From: Pectobacterium aroidearum
GTDB lineage: Bacteria > Pseudomonadota > Gammaproteobacteria > Enterobacterales > Enterobacteriaceae
DNA length: 64,000 bases
Reading direction: 5' to 3'
Assembly (NCBI RefSeq): GCF_015689195.1
Contig: NZ_CP065044.1
Location: 3,348,001 to 3,412,000, forward strand
Every line of letters begins with the position of its first letter. Positions within the stretch are counted from its first letter, which is position 1. This document shows positions 8,805 to 18,284 of the stretch, piece by piece. The position numbers were made by a program, and so were the translations under genes. The notes beneath the pieces are model-generated. The model was not told the DNA's origin, searched no databases, and was given only the letters and a program-made list of their open reading frames with translations.

Positions 8805-9507
8805 GATGATTGACCTCTTCACCAAAATACTTACCGTGTTGCAGACGGATAATGCGGTCAGCAAACCGCCCCAGCTCAGGATTGTGTGTCACCATGACAA
8901 TGGTACGTCCCTGCCGGTGCAGATCTTTCAGCAGATCCAGCACGCGTTGTTCGTTCTCTTCGTCCAGATTTCCCGTTGGTTCATCGGCGAAAATCACAGG
9001 AGGCTCGTTCACCAACGCACGGGCGATACACACACGCTGCTGTTCACCACCGGAAAGCTGGCTCGGTAAGTGATTCACGCGATGCGCCAAACCAACCTGA
9101 TCCAGCACGCGCTGCGCCGCCGCTTCATCGACTACGCTGTGGTAATGCTGCGCCAGCATTACGTTCTCCAGCGCGGTCAAAAACGGAATCAGGTGGAACT
9201 GCTGAAAGACCAACCCAATCTTATCAGCACGAAACTGACGCCGTCCTTCCTCGTCCAGCGCAGCCGCGTCGACACCATCCAGCAATACCTGTCCTTCGCT
9301 CACCGTATCCAGACAGGTGAGAATATTCATCAGCGTGGTTTTACCCGAGCCAGACGCGCCCATGATGGCGACAAATTCGCCGCGCGCGATGCGGATATTG
9401 ATGTTCTCCAGCGCGGTAACCTGACCAAAGCGTTTATAGAGCTGGCGAGTTTCAATCACCGCCTCCGCTGCCTGTGCCTTTTCCTGCACATTCACCTCTA
9501 CAGACAT
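8791..9507 (-). CDS. ABC transporter ATP-binding protein, LolD/MacB-type, fet operon
   Basis: 238 residues with Walker [11 protein letters not shown]-loop FQQFHLIPF, signature [15 protein letters not shown] and Walker [16 protein letters not shown]. The DEPTGNLD stretch is characteristic of ATPases that partner FtsX-like (MacB/LolCDE type) permeases, two of which are encoded immediately upstream. The ATG at 9507 has a good AAGGAG, which overlaps the end of the preceding permease gene; only 4 bases separate the two. It probably energises the paired permeases in a periplasmic or redox step linked to iron uptake rather than classical import (inference). Confidence 0.9.
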   Translation of the reverse strand: MSVEVNVQEKAQAAEAVIETRQLYKRFGQVTALENINIRIARGEFVAIMGASGSGKTTLMNILTCLDTVSEGQVLLDGVDAAALDEEGRRQFRADKIGLVFQQFHLIPFLTALENVMLAQHYHSVVDEAAAQRVLDQVGLAHRVNHLPSQLSGGEQQRVCIARALVNEPPVIFADEPTGNLDEENEQRVLDLLKDLHRQGRTIVMVTHNPELGRFADRIIRLQHGKYFGEEVNHHEMA

Positions 9508-9511
9508 CGAG

Positions 9512-10651
9512 CTACTCTCCTTTCAAGACTTTGGCCGGTTCGACATAAATCGCCCGCCGGGTGGGAACCACCGCCGCTACCGCAGCAACCAGCAACGATA
9601 GCCCCAGCGTGAGCGGGAACACCGGTAAACGCAGCGAGATTGTTGCGTTGAAGACGGCCATCCCCAGCACCTGTGCCAGCAGATAACCCAGCAGCGAACC
9701 ACACACCACGGCCGCCAGCGCGATAATGCCGGTTTCCGCCAGCATCTGCCGAATAATGTCTCGTCCGCTCGCGCCCAACGCTTTCTGTAGTGCAAACTCG
9801 CGCGCGCGTTCCCCGACAATAGCCATCAGCGTGGTGTTGACACACAGTGAAGACAGCACGAGGATCACCGCCGATACCAGTCCCATCAGCCCTTTGATTT
9901 TATTCAGCACCTGGCCTTCCGACGCCGATACTTTCAGGATCGGGCGGATCTCCAATTGCGGATACTGCTGCTGGAGTTGGGCGGCGAAGCGATCGACCTG
10001 TCCCAGATCGTTGCTGACGCTCAGCAGCGCATTACTGATCGCGCCTTCTTTATCCAGCCACTTCTGCGCCAGCTCCAGATTGACGATCAGCATGTTGTCC
10101 GTCGCATCGCCGGATTCTACGATGCCTTTGATCTGTAACCGCTGTTTCCCGCCGTCGCCCACCAGCGTGATGCTGTCGCCGACGTTAACGTTCAGCCGCT
10201 GCGCCAGTTTCACCCCGATCATCGCATTACGATCGTCGAAGCTCACACCAATCCAGTTACCCGTGACCTGCCAGTACGGCGCCAGTTGTCGCAGCGACTC
10301 GAACCACACGCCCATCAGCACCACTTTTTCCAGCTCCGTACGCGCCATGCCGTACAGATAAGGGCTGGATGCATTGATCAAGCCAGCTGGCGCGTTGTCG
10401 ATAATCGGCTGAAACGTACTCTGTGGGATCGTATTGCCCCGCGCCGGGCCGATATAAAAATTCGCGCCGAAGGTACGCAGCTCCTGGCTCATCTTGGCGT
10501 TGATATCGAAATAGACGGCAGACATCGCCGTCACAATCGCTGCCCCGACCATCAGCGCCGCGAACACCACGCTGACGCGTTGCATACGTAACCGCAGCGC
10601 GCGGAACACCAGCCGCCAAAACATGCTGTTCATCCAGCTATTAGCGCCCAT
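9512..10651 (-). CDS. FtsX-like permease 2 of the fet operon
   Basis: 379 residues from the ATG at 10651, which is preceded by a strong GGAGGTG and overlaps the upstream permease gene by 11 bases. One helix near the N-terminus (VVFAALMVGAAIVTAMSAVYF), a periplasmic MacB-PCD-like domain, then three C-terminal helices with the FtsX signature: LMAIVGERAREFALQKALGA, the helix near ALAAVVCGSLLGYLLAQVLG and a third before PTRRAIYVEP. It pairs with the other permease and the ATPase to form a type VII-like (MacB fold) ABC complex. Confidence 0.87.
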   Translation of the reverse strand: MGANSWMNSMFWRLVFRALRLRMQRVSVVFAALMVGAAIVTAMSAVYFDINAKMSQELRTFGANFYIGPARGNTIPQSTFQPIIDNAPAGLINASSPYLYGMARTELEKVVLMGVWFESLRQLAPYWQVTGNWIGVSFDDRNAMIGVKLAQRLNVNVGDSITLVGDGGKQRLQIKGIVESGDATDNMLIVNLELAQKWLDKEGAISNALLSVSNDLGQVDRFAAQLQQQYPQLEIRPILKVSASEGQVLNKIKGLMGLVSAVILVLSSLCVNTTLMAIVGERAREFALQKALGASGRDIIRQMLAETGIIALAAVVCGSLLGYLLAQVLGMAVFNATISLRLPVFPLTLGLSLLVAAVAAVVPTRRAIYVEPAKVLKGE

Positions 10652-11930
10652 ACAGCACCTCCACCGGATACAGCCCAGCAATCCGGCGCGCCGGGAACCA
10701 CGTTCCGATGATGGCAATTAACACCGAGATCACCAATACGCAGGGAATCACGATCCACGCGAAACTCAGCGGTACGCCGAACAGCATCAGGCCAATGGCT
10801 TTCGCCAATCCCCAGCCTGCGACGCAGCCCGCGATCCCACCGGCCAGCCCGCTCAGTGCCGCTTCGAGATAAAACAGCAGCATGATCTGCCACTGGCGAG
10901 CACCCAGCGCTTTCATCAGCCCAATCTCTTTGGCACGTTCCATAATCGTGCTGGTCATCAGCGAGGCAATTCCCATTGCAGAAGCGACCAGTGCGGCGAA
11001 GGTCACTACCGCCAGAAGCAGTTGGATCTTGTCGATCACCACGCCTTCCGAGGCGGCTACCTGCCAGATGGGGCGCACCACCGAGCCAGAAATGGCTTCT
11101 TCCAACTGGTGCGCAATCGAAGAGACATACGCGGTGCAGTACCAGAGGTCATATTCTTCGGCATTCAGTGCTTCCAGATTTTCCCGCGCCCGCCGCGACA
11201 GTTCGTTTTCCGGCACGGTTAGCGCCGACACACGAATCGCCTGAATTTTACCGGCCAGCCCCAGCAGCGATTGCACCGTTGCCAGCGGCATGACCAAACG
11301 GGTTTCTTCATCACCCCCGCTGCTCAGTATGCCGCTCACTTCTACCGTTGCGTCCCCTTTTGCACCGTGCAGCGCGAGTTTATCCCCGACTTTCCAGCCC
11401 GTTTGTGCCGCCAGCTGTTTTCCCACTAGCGTCTGCGCCACATTTTCCACCGTCACCGGCTCCCGCGGCCACTGTCCTGCCACCTGCCAGTAAGGGCTAA
11501 CGGTCATTTGTCCCGTGCGGTAGTCCTCTTCGTCCGGCACGGCGACAGGCTGAGAAAAGAAGGTGCCCAGCACCGCAACCGGCTGTCCGTTGATCTCAAC
11601 ATCACCGCTCAACAACGGCGCAAAACCGACAATGTTATTGCGCCAGAAGATATCTTTGATATTCGGCAACTCGGCTTCGTCGAGGAAGTCTTGCCCTTCC
11701 AGCGGATTACTGCGTTCGCCAAACAACGCAGGCAGCGCCGCTTGCCCCGCGGGCTCAATCAGAATATTCGCGCCGTAGGACTTCAGTTCGCGAGCCATTT
11801 TGTCGCCGATGTCGATGGATACCGCCAGCAGCGCGGAGATCAACCCCGCCGCCAAAAATACGGTCAGCACCGCCAGCGATTTACGCCGAATATTTCTGCG
11901 CCAGGACTGACGTAACAGTCGCCACAGCAT
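10641..11930 (-). CDS. FtsX-like permease 1 of the fet operon
   Basis: 429 residues. An N-terminal helix (LAVLTVFLAAGLISALLAVSI) is followed by a large periplasmic domain with ANILIEPAG and SPYWQVAGQWP, and C-terminal FtsX helices with TIMERAKEIGLMKALGARQ. The tail FPARRIAGLYPVEVLYGR is typical of the family. The spacing to the DUF2318 gene upstream is 2 bases and the overlap with the next permease is 11 bases, so all are in one transcription unit. The two permeases are only distantly alike, which suggests a heterodimer as in LolCE. Confidence 0.87.
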   Translation of the reverse strand: MLWRLLRQSWRRNIRRKSLAVLTVFLAAGLISALLAVSIDIGDKMARELKSYGANILIEPAGQAALPALFGERSNPLEGQDFLDEAELPNIKDIFWRNNIVGFAPLLSGDVEINGQPVAVLGTFFSQPVAVPDEEDYRTGQMTVSPYWQVAGQWPREPVTVENVAQTLVGKQLAAQTGWKVGDKLALHGAKGDATVEVSGILSSGGDEETRLVMPLATVQSLLGLAGKIQAIRVSALTVPENELSRRARENLEALNAEEYDLWYCTAYVSSIAHQLEEAISGSVVRPIWQVAASEGVVIDKIQLLLAVVTFAALVASAMGIASLMTSTIMERAKEIGLMKALGARQWQIMLLFYLEAALSGLAGGIAGCVAGWGLAKAIGLMLFGVPLSFAWIVIPCVLVISVLIAIIGTWFPARRIAGLYPVEVLYGR

Positions 11931-11932
11931 GA

Positions 11933-13333
11933 TTATTCCCCCTCAGCCTGCTCGCCAGTTGCCGCTGCTTTGGCTGTGGCAAATTTCGCGGGACTTTCGC
12001 GGAAGCGGTTATAGTTGGCCTCCGACGAGAAGAAGTACGTTTTACCGCCGTAGCGATATTTATGCTCCGCGTTCACGTTGGTCAGTTTTGAACCATCAAC
12101 CGGATCGATGACGTCCATCGATACCACCGTAGAGAAGTAGTTCGTGCCTGCCGCCAGTGACGCGCGCCCAATCACCAGTTCATTATCGTCGTTGCTCCAC
12201 CCTTCAATCGGCACCGGATTACAGCCGCCCGCCTTACCGATAGAAGGAATGAAAATATGCACCCCGCAGGCAACACAAATGACCTGATTACCTTCCATCA
12301 CATAGCCCTGATCGCCACACAGCAGGCAAGCATCAAACACCACCCCCAAGCGCAGGCGATCGGGATAGCGGTTAATGATGAAAAAGCGCACGGCTTTGCC
12401 GTCATCGGCAATCCACACGAAGCGATGCAGCTTGCCATCACGTACCTGTTCAATCGGAATATGTACTTTGCCATCCGCCGCCAGCGTCACCGGCTGTGCT
12501 TCCGACAGACGAGGCGGCTGTGACGCAACCTTGTCCCAATAGAGCTGAGCCAACACCACCACCAACAGCGCCGTGACCGTCGCCAGCAGCGTGCGGCGTA
12601 CTGTGCGATAACTGGCCGTCGCCTTACGCTTTTCAATCGCTTCATGCTCAGCCTGCATCTGACGGCGCGCATGCAGCAGCGGCCAGACCAGCCCCACGGC
12701 CAACGCCGCCATGAACAATGCACTGAGGTAATTTAATAAATACGCGCTGTTGGTAACGTGCGCCACGTAGCTCAGGCGCGGCTTGGTGAGCCCCAGCACC
12801 TGTAATTTCATCAACAACAGCAGTAAATTACCGCTGATCGGTAGCAGTAGCAGTGCGACTAACAGCGCAAGAAGCGGCCAACGCAGTAAACGAATGCGGC
12901 GCACAATCATGCCGCACAGTGCGGCACAGAACACCAGCCAGCCAAATGCCAGCACCACGGCGCTGAAATTCAGCAGCAGATCGGTATTCACCACATGGGT
13001 GGTCGTCAGCGCGGTCAAATTGGGATCGTTGCCCCAATGCACCGCCGAACCTGCAACCAGAAGCGCCTGCCACAGATAGCCAAGACGCAGGTGGGAAAAA
13101 CACTGGCAGATCAGAAACAGGATCAAGGCAAGCGCCTGAAGCGCCGTAAACCCCAGCAAAAACGCCTGCCCGTTAGGAAAATGCACGCCAATAAACGTAC
13201 CGGCGAATAGCGCCAGCAGTGTGATCCAGCTCAGCGGCCCGATCGTCGGCGTAGAACGATGGCTCCAGTTCAGCCCCAGCAATAGCGCTATCGGCAGGAA
13301 GGATTGAAGTGTCGTGATAAAGAAATAACTCAT
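11933..13333 (-). CDS. DUF2318 membrane protein of the fet operon, with degenerate C-terminal YHS-like segment
   Basis: 466 residues. The first 250 carry about eight hydrophobic helices. A periplasmic DUF2318 domain follows, with cysteine pairs CLLC and CVAC and a later GGC, the set usually annotated as Fe-S or metal binding. The last 70 residues resemble a YHS domain (DPVDGSKL, then YRYGGKTYFFSS, then FRESPAKF) in which the usual cysteines are replaced (DPVCG becomes DPVDG and the CS..C part becomes SSEAN). DUF2318 proteins are constant partners of P19/FetP and FTR1-like permeases. A role in iron reduction or electron transfer to the periplasm is plausible but unproven. Confidence 0.85.
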   Translation of the reverse strand: MSYFFITTLQSFLPIALLLGLNWSHRSTPTIGPLSWITLLALFAGTFIGVHFPNGQAFLLGFTALQALALILFLICQCFSHLRLGYLWQALLVAGSAVHWGNDPNLTALTTTHVVNTDLLLNFSAVVLAFGWLVFCAALCGMIVRRIRLLRWPLLALLVALLLLPISGNLLLLLMKLQVLGLTKPRLSYVAHVTNSAYLLNYLSALFMAALAVGLVWPLLHARRQMQAEHEAIEKRKATASYRTVRRTLLATVTALLVVVLAQLYWDKVASQPPRLSEAQPVTLAADGKVHIPIEQVRDGKLHRFVWIADDGKAVRFFIINRYPDRLRLGVVFDACLLCGDQGYVMEGNQVICVACGVHIFIPSIGKAGGCNPVPIEGWSNDDNELVIGRASLAAGTNYFSTVVSMDVIDPVDGSKLTNVNAEHKYRYGGKTYFFSSEANYNRFRESPAKFATAKAAATGEQAEGE

Positions 13334-13405
13334 ATATCCCCGTCACCTTTCAAGTTACAGGTGCGTCGGTTGAGTGTGATGTCTGGTGGCACCCGTGCCC
13401 TAACC

Positions 13406-13452
13406 GAAAAATCACCGCCTCTGCGGGCTGCAATAACATCCCCGCAGAGGCG
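13406..13452 (-). terminator. Internal terminator/attenuator between fetP and the downstream fet genes
   Basis: A perfect 12-bp stem (13416-13427 pairs with 13441-13452; arm CGCCTCTGCGGG) is followed in the leftward transcript by GTGATTTTTCGG. It lies 39 bases past the fetP stop and before the DUF2318 gene, so it may lower expression of the accessory genes relative to fetMP. Confidence 0.75.
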
Positions 13453-13490
13453 TGAACATGACCGCGATAGAATATCGCGGACAGAAGACC

Positions 13491-14018
13491 TTATTCTAAA
13501 CCGACGTATTTGAAGTCAAAGCTGACATCAAACGGTTTCCACCAGCGACCGACGCCCGTTTCACCATCGGTGTGACGGTGCATACCGGCTTTTGATGGTG
13601 GATCGATGTGATAAGTCACTTTGTAGTTGCCCACGCCCATCATTTTGATGTTCGCGCCGTAGTGTGGGCCATCGCTGGCAACCATCGGCATGAAGGTACC
13701 TTCCTGCTTGGCACCGGTATCGGTGTTGGTCAGGGTATAAGCGATAGTCAGGAACGGCATCCACTCACCGGCACCGAAGCCGTTTTTGTTGCCTTCAGCT
13801 GCGTGAATATCGGCCTCCAGATGGATATCCGCTTTCGCAGCAGGCAAGCCCATTCCACGCGGTTCCATATCGATAGGCTGCAGATAAACAGCAGCAATTT
13901 CCATTTCGTTCATGGAAACCGGCTCACCTGCTGGATATTCTTTAAACGCCAGCGCGGCAGGCGCGGTGAAAATACCGGCAATAACGGCACCCGCGATCAG
14001 ACTTTTTTGCATATTCAT
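13491..14018 (-). CDS. fetP: Periplasmic iron-uptake protein FetP (P19/Tp34 family)
   Basis: About 175 residues with a Sec signal peptide ending APAALA before FKEYPAGEP. The mature domain has the P19 features I recall: a Met-rich stretch (MEPRGMGLPAAKADIHLEADIH), the AGEWMPFLTIAYTLTN strand and MHRHTDGETGVGRWW. The Met and His side chains bind copper and a neighbouring site binds iron in characterised homologues (Campylobacter P19, uropathogenic E. coli FetP). It lies directly downstream of fetM and should help deliver iron to the permease. The ATG at 14018 lies 9 bases after GAGG; ATGs at 14033 and 14012 are possible alternatives. Confidence 0.9.
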   Translation of the reverse strand: MNMQKSLIAGAVIAGIFTAPAALAFKEYPAGEPVSMNEMEIAAVYLQPIDMEPRGMGLPAAKADIHLEADIHAAEGNKNGFGAGEWMPFLTIAYTLTNTDTGAKQEGTFMPMVASDGPHYGANIKMMGVGNYKVTYHIDPPSKAGMHRHTDGETGVGRWWKPFDVSFDFKYVGLE

Positions 14019-14138
14019 CAAACCCATCCTCATCTCAGTCGTCCCTACTCACTTAATTCGCTAAGCGATTGGGATTGTTATGGTTATTTTCTGCTCTTAT
14101 TGCTTTCAGTATTACATTACCGTCGGATGCTTTCTTTA

Positions 14139-16043
14139 TCAGACGGCAGACGCTCTACGTTGCATCACCCACAGGGCGATTAACGCCGCGACAACCAGTA
14201 CACCCTGTGGAATCAGTGTTTCCACATAAGGATAAATGCCCAGCCAGCTGATCTCCGGTACGCCGGTCAACAGCGTCGGCTCAAATAGTTTTCCTTCGAT
14301 CAGTTCCAACACGCCCTTACCCGCAAACACAAACGCCATCAGGTACATAAAGCAGCCGGTAAACATAAAGAACGGCTTCAGCGGCAGTTTGACGATGGTG
14401 TAACGCATCAGGAGATAAGCGATAAACAGAATCACACAGCCGATGGCAAACCCGGCCAGAATAGAGAGGTGCCCTGCCATATTGCTGGCATCGCCGACCA
14501 GCGCGTAATAGAACAGTACGGTTTCCGCCCCTTCGCGGTACACCGCCAGAAAGCTGGTCAGCCACAGGCCGACCATGGAACCGCTGCTCAGCGAATGGGA
14601 CAGCTTGCCTTCCAGATAGGCCTTCCAGTGTCGCGCCTCAACTTTGGACAACAGCCAGTAGCTCATGAAGAACAGCATCACCACGGCGATCAGCATCGTA
14701 ATGCCTTCCAGCAACTCACGGCTGGCACCGGAATTGGTGAACACAAGCTGGAAGATAACGGCGGTAATCACACTACACAGCAGCGCGACATAAACCGACT
14801 GGCGAATCAGCGGCAGTTTGTCCTGCTGATTGTTTTTCACCAGATAGGTCACGATCGCCGCCACAATCAGCAAGGCTTCCAGTCCTTCGCGCACAATAAT
14901 CAGCAAACTGTAGATCAACAGACTCCAATGCGTTTCATCACCGTCGCCCAGCATGGTGACCGCCTTCGCCAGTTCCTGCTGCAACGCATCGGCCTGCCCT
15001 TGCAGTTGCTCAACTGGCTGCCTGGCATTCATCAGGCTTACCAGACGAGTGAAATACCCCTCCAGCGTAGATTTGAACGCCGCATCACGAGAACCAATTT
15101 TGTTCTCCATGCCGGTGGCTTCAAACAGATCGAAATAGGTGTCCTGCACCGCCATGATGGCGGGTTTGATCTGACCCTGACGGTACTGCGCAATGGCGGC
15201 AGCAATGGCCTGATTTATATCATCAGAAATTTTCGCCCAGTTGGCATCCGGTACGGCATCCGTATCGGCGTTTGCGGCAGGCGTTGCCGTCGCCTGCTGG
15301 CTGTCGCGCGTAGTCGGCAATCCCGGTAAGACATCTTCGATGTCCTGTAACAGCGTAGTCACCCGATAGGCGACATCCGTCAGTTGATCGGGTTGACCAG
15401 CTAGCGTAATCAGTGCGGAGAATTGTTGATTAATGGAAGCGGCCTGCTGCGCCGAGCGATTCTGCCTGACCGACATCTCCATTTCAGAGTTTTTAAACCC
15501 CTGATAGTGCGCCTGCTGCACGCTCTGGCTAGCTTTTTTGTAATCACCGGCCTGATATTCAGTCACGGCCTGCGCGAGCTGGTCATCGATGATTTTAAAA
15601 CTCTGCTGCCAGTACGGTGCGATGTCGGTGTTGTCATAGGCACCGTGCTGCTCCTGCGCAACCAGCTTGTGCCCTTCCGACAGCACGGGCAGCACGGCAT
15701 CCAGCTCGCCTTTCAGCCATGAAATCTTTGCCTGTACCTCGGCCTGCGGCTTTCCTTCGCCAATCATGCGGCGAATTTCACCGAATGTGGCTTCCAGTTG
15801 ATAGCTTTTTTGTGCGGAAATGTTGATGCGGATAGGACCTTCGAGGTTTTCAAACACCTCGAAATAGGCCATCTGAACTTCGGTGCGGGCATCATCCGGC
15901 TTGTGCTGCTCATAGAGCTGCGCCGTTTTATCCAGCCGGGTTTCGATATCCTGAATAAATGAAGCGTAATCGGTCGCGGCAACTGCCGCTGAACAACTAA
16001 ACAGCCAACACAACAACAGAAGCGTTTTTTGCCAGATAGACAT
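14139..16043 (-). CDS. fetM: Iron permease FetM (FTR1/EfeU family with long periplasmic N-terminal domain)
   Basis: 634 residues. A signal-like N-terminus (LLLLCWLFSCSAAVAA) is followed by about 370 residues of periplasmic helical domain and a C-terminal FTR1 permease. The two iron-relay motifs are intact: REGLE in IIVREGLEALL and REGAE in AVYREGAETVL. FetM-type proteins differ from EfeU by this large extracytoplasmic domain. In E. coli F11, FetM with FetP takes up ferrous and ferric iron. It is the first gene of the leftward operon, with a Fur box candidate about 23 bases upstream. The ATG at 16043 lacks a clear ribosome site; a GTG at 16061 is an alternative. Confidence 0.9.
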   Translation of the reverse strand: MSIWQKTLLLLCWLFSCSAAVAATDYASFIQDIETRLDKTAQLYEQHKPDDARTEVQMAYFEVFENLEGPIRINISAQKSYQLEATFGEIRRMIGEGKPQAEVQAKISWLKGELDAVLPVLSEGHKLVAQEQHGAYDNTDIAPYWQQSFKIIDDQLAQAVTEYQAGDYKKASQSVQQAHYQGFKNSEMEMSVRQNRSAQQAASINQQFSALITLAGQPDQLTDVAYRVTTLLQDIEDVLPGLPTTRDSQQATATPAANADTDAVPDANWAKISDDINQAIAAAIAQYRQGQIKPAIMAVQDTYFDLFEATGMENKIGSRDAAFKSTLEGYFTRLVSLMNARQPVEQLQGQADALQQELAKAVTMLGDGDETHWSLLIYSLLIIVREGLEALLIVAAIVTYLVKNNQQDKLPLIRQSVYVALLCSVITAVIFQLVFTNSGASRELLEGITMLIAVVMLFFMSYWLLSKVEARHWKAYLEGKLSHSLSSGSMVGLWLTSFLAVYREGAETVLFYYALVGDASNMAGHLSILAGFAIGCVILFIAYLLMRYTIVKLPLKPFFMFTGCFMYLMAFVFAGKGVLELIEGKLFEPTLLTGVPEISWLGIYPYVETLIPQGVLVVAALIALWVMQRRASAV

Positions 16044-16065
16044 AAGCGAGTGATGAAGCACAAAT

Positions 16066-16084
16066 GATATTTATTCTTATTATC
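16066..16084 (-). promoter_or_regulatory. Fur box candidate upstream of fetM
   Basis: Read leftward, the 19 bases GATAATAAGAATAAATATC match the 19-bp Fur consensus (three GATAAT-like hexamers) at 15 of 19 positions by my alignment. The position immediately upstream of the fetM start is where a Fur operator would repress an iron uptake operon. Confidence 0.65.
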
Positions 16085-16604
16085 ACTTTGAAGTCACGAT
16101 CTGTCTTGATTTACGTCACGAAAATATCAGCAATAAAGACTTTAGTTTGTAACAAATGATTTCAACACTGCCTTGATGCCAAAAAAACCATCACCTTCTC
16201 ATAATCCCAGAATAATACGGTTTTTTTGATCGCAAAAACCGCAAAACACTCCATAAAAAATAAAGCAATAAATATGCCAAAAACAGTAAAAAACCACCTT
16301 CCCGCTAGAGACGCCTATCTCAAAATGGCATTTCTTTACACTAACAAAGTCAAGTTTACAGAGAGAAATGCCATTTTCCCTCTGTAATCCAAAGCATTAC
16401 ATGCGTCACGAGTCGCGCTTTTCACCACCCTGTTCGGGCGATTAACCATAGCATTCAAATAAACCTGGCATTCGGGCGATAACCAGAGACCAACAGAACC
16501 CGACGGCGTCTTTCCGCCTGGTTCATCGCCAGTCTCATGGCTTATCTCGTCCTCAGCATCTGCCCGAGCGGCCACGCTCTGTCACGCATGTAACCCGCAG
16601 CGGA
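16085..16604. other. Intergenic region fetM-MCP with a 14-bp inverted repeat
   Basis: AT-rich spacer with no convincing gene. It contains AAAATGGCATTTCT at 16322-16335 and its exact reverse complement at 16364-16377, separated by 28 bases. The repeat lies about 230 bases past the chemoreceptor stop. It lacks a good U-tract in either direction, so it may be a weak terminator or the relic of a small mobile repeat. Confidence 0.5.
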
Positions 16605-18284
16605 TCAAAATTTTTCCCATCCTTCACCATTGCGGCCATGTGCAGACAGCAGCGGCGTGGTGCTCTGTCCGACAGCGCGATGAACAGGGGCGGCGACCGC
16701 TGGACGGGAAAAAGACGTCGCTGGATCGCAATCTGAATCCAGATCGAACACATCCACCACAGCAGACAGCTCGCTGGTTTGTTCATCCAGGCGGGCGGCC
16801 GCGGCGGCCGACTGCATCACCAACGACGCATTCTGCTGCGTGACGCTGTCCATTTCGTGCACTGCCTGGCTAATCTGCGTAATACCGCGTGTTTGTTCAT
16901 CCGTTGCTGCGGCAATTTCACCAATCAGATCGTTAAAATGCGAAATGGAAGAAATAATTGCCGTCATCGCTTCACCGGACTGCCGAACCTGCCCTGCCCC
17001 GGTTTCAACCCGCGAAACCGATTCCGCAATCAGCGCTTCAATCTCTTTCGCCGCCTGCGCACTACGCTGCGCCAGTGTACGCACTTCACCGGCCACCACG
17101 GCAAAACCTCGCCCTTGCTCCCCCGCACGCGCGGCTTCCACCGCCGCATTCAGCGCCAGAATATTGGTCTGGAAAGCGATGCTGTTAATCACAGAGGTAA
17201 TATCGGAGATTTGTCGGGAACTAGCGCTAATGTCATCCATCGTCGCCATCACGTTGGTGCTGATCGTTCCGCCTTTTTGCGCCATATCCGCCGCATCCTT
17301 AGCCAGCTTACGCGCTTGGTGTACGTGATCGGTGGTTTGCCGTACCGTGGAGCTAATCTCTTCCATACTGGCAGCCGTTTGCTGCAATGCTGCGGCCTGC
17401 TGCTCCGTGCGACTGGAAAGATCATCGTTGCCATCCTTAATGCTCGATGTCCCGTTATTGATTTCCGTCGTGCTCTGCCGGATCACGGTCACCGTATCGC
17501 GCAAACTTTTCTGCAACCGCTTGATGTCGGGAATTAATCGTCCCGCACAGTTCCTGCCGAACTCCGCCAGTTCACAGCCTAAGCGGCCCGCCGTGAGTTG
17601 CGCCAGATGGGATTTAAGCACTGAAATCGGAATAACCAGATAGTTCCTCAAATAGTATTCCGTGAAAATCAACACGATGAGACCAATAACCATCACGGCA
17701 ATCATCGCGTTACGGTTTTGGGTGTTGTGTTCATTCACGCTTGGAATCAATGAGGAGGCGGTAATGCCGTCCGAATAGCGTTTGATGTCTTCACCAAATG
17801 CAAGGCTAATGGACGGATACACGGAGCGAAATATCTGCCGAAACCCTTCGTAATCATTACGTTGTAGCGCCGCGTTCATCGGATCGATCGCAGTAGCAAT
17901 GAGCGTGCTCCACGTCTTGCTTACCGCATCAACCGTTGCGGGCTCGACGCCAACGTGCTCTGCCGTTTGGAATTTCTCCAGAGAATCTTTGGTATTTTTT
18001 AGCGCAATCTGTGCCATGTCCAACGTCTGTTTGGCGTTTTCTGGCTCGTTACGCTGCAAATAATCCATCGTTCTTTCCATACGAGTTACGGCCCGAAAAT
18101 ATTGATCGGCTCCATAGACCAGATGGGAATACGTTTTTCGCTGAGTCTCACTTTTATCAAGCAGATTGGTGACCTGATAAAGCGAGTAAAGACTAAATCC
18201 TGATGCCACTCCCCACGCTACTAGCAGGGAAGCCACTATGACCAGCACCATTATTTTTATGCTGACATTTTTTAGAAATTCCAT
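16605..18284 (-). CDS. Methyl-accepting chemotaxis protein
   Basis: 559 residues. TM1 near 10-30 ([20 protein letters not shown]), a periplasmic four-helix-bundle sensor, TM2 near 192-212 ([15 protein letters not shown]), HAMP and signalling domain. The hairpin tip has the invariant core [20 protein letters not shown] followed by [15 protein letters not shown], and methylation-type helices flank it. The C-terminus ends in GWEKF after a flexible linker, resembling the NWETF pentapeptide that tethers CheR/CheB in major enterobacterial receptors. It is a single gene. The ligand is unknown; the sensor domain belongs to the Tar/Tsr-like class by layout. Confidence 0.92.
   Translation of the reverse strand: MEFLKNVSIKIMVLVIVASLLVAWGVASGFSLYSLYQVTNLLDKSETQRKTYSHLVYGADQYFRAVTRMERTMDYLQRNEPENAKQTLDMAQIALKNTKDSLEKFQTAEHVGVEPATVDAVSKTWSTLIATAIDPMNAALQRNDYEGFRQIFRSVYPSISLAFGEDIKRYSDGITASSLIPSVNEHNTQNRNAMIAVMVIGLIVLIFTEYYLRNYLVIPISVLKSHLAQLTAGRLGCELAEFGRNCAGRLIPDIKRLQKSLRDTVTVIRQSTTEINNGTSSIKDGNDDLSSRTEQQAAALQQTAASMEEISSTVRQTTDHVHQARKLAKDAADMAQKGGTISTNVMATMDDISASSRQISDITSVINSIAFQTNILALNAAVEAARAGEQGRGFAVVAGEVRTLAQRSAQAAKEIEALIAESVSRVETGAGQVRQSGEAMTAIISSISHFNDLIGEIAAATDEQTRGITQISQAVHEMDSVTQQNASLVMQSAAAAARLDEQTSELSAVVDVFDLDSDCDPATSFSRPAVAAPVHRAVGQSTTPLLSAHGRNGEGWEKF

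Noticed and set aside
14469..15329. 286-codon open frame antisense to fetM
   Set aside because: It lies wholly within fetM, which has intact REGLE/REGAE motifs; the composition is that of a shadow frame.
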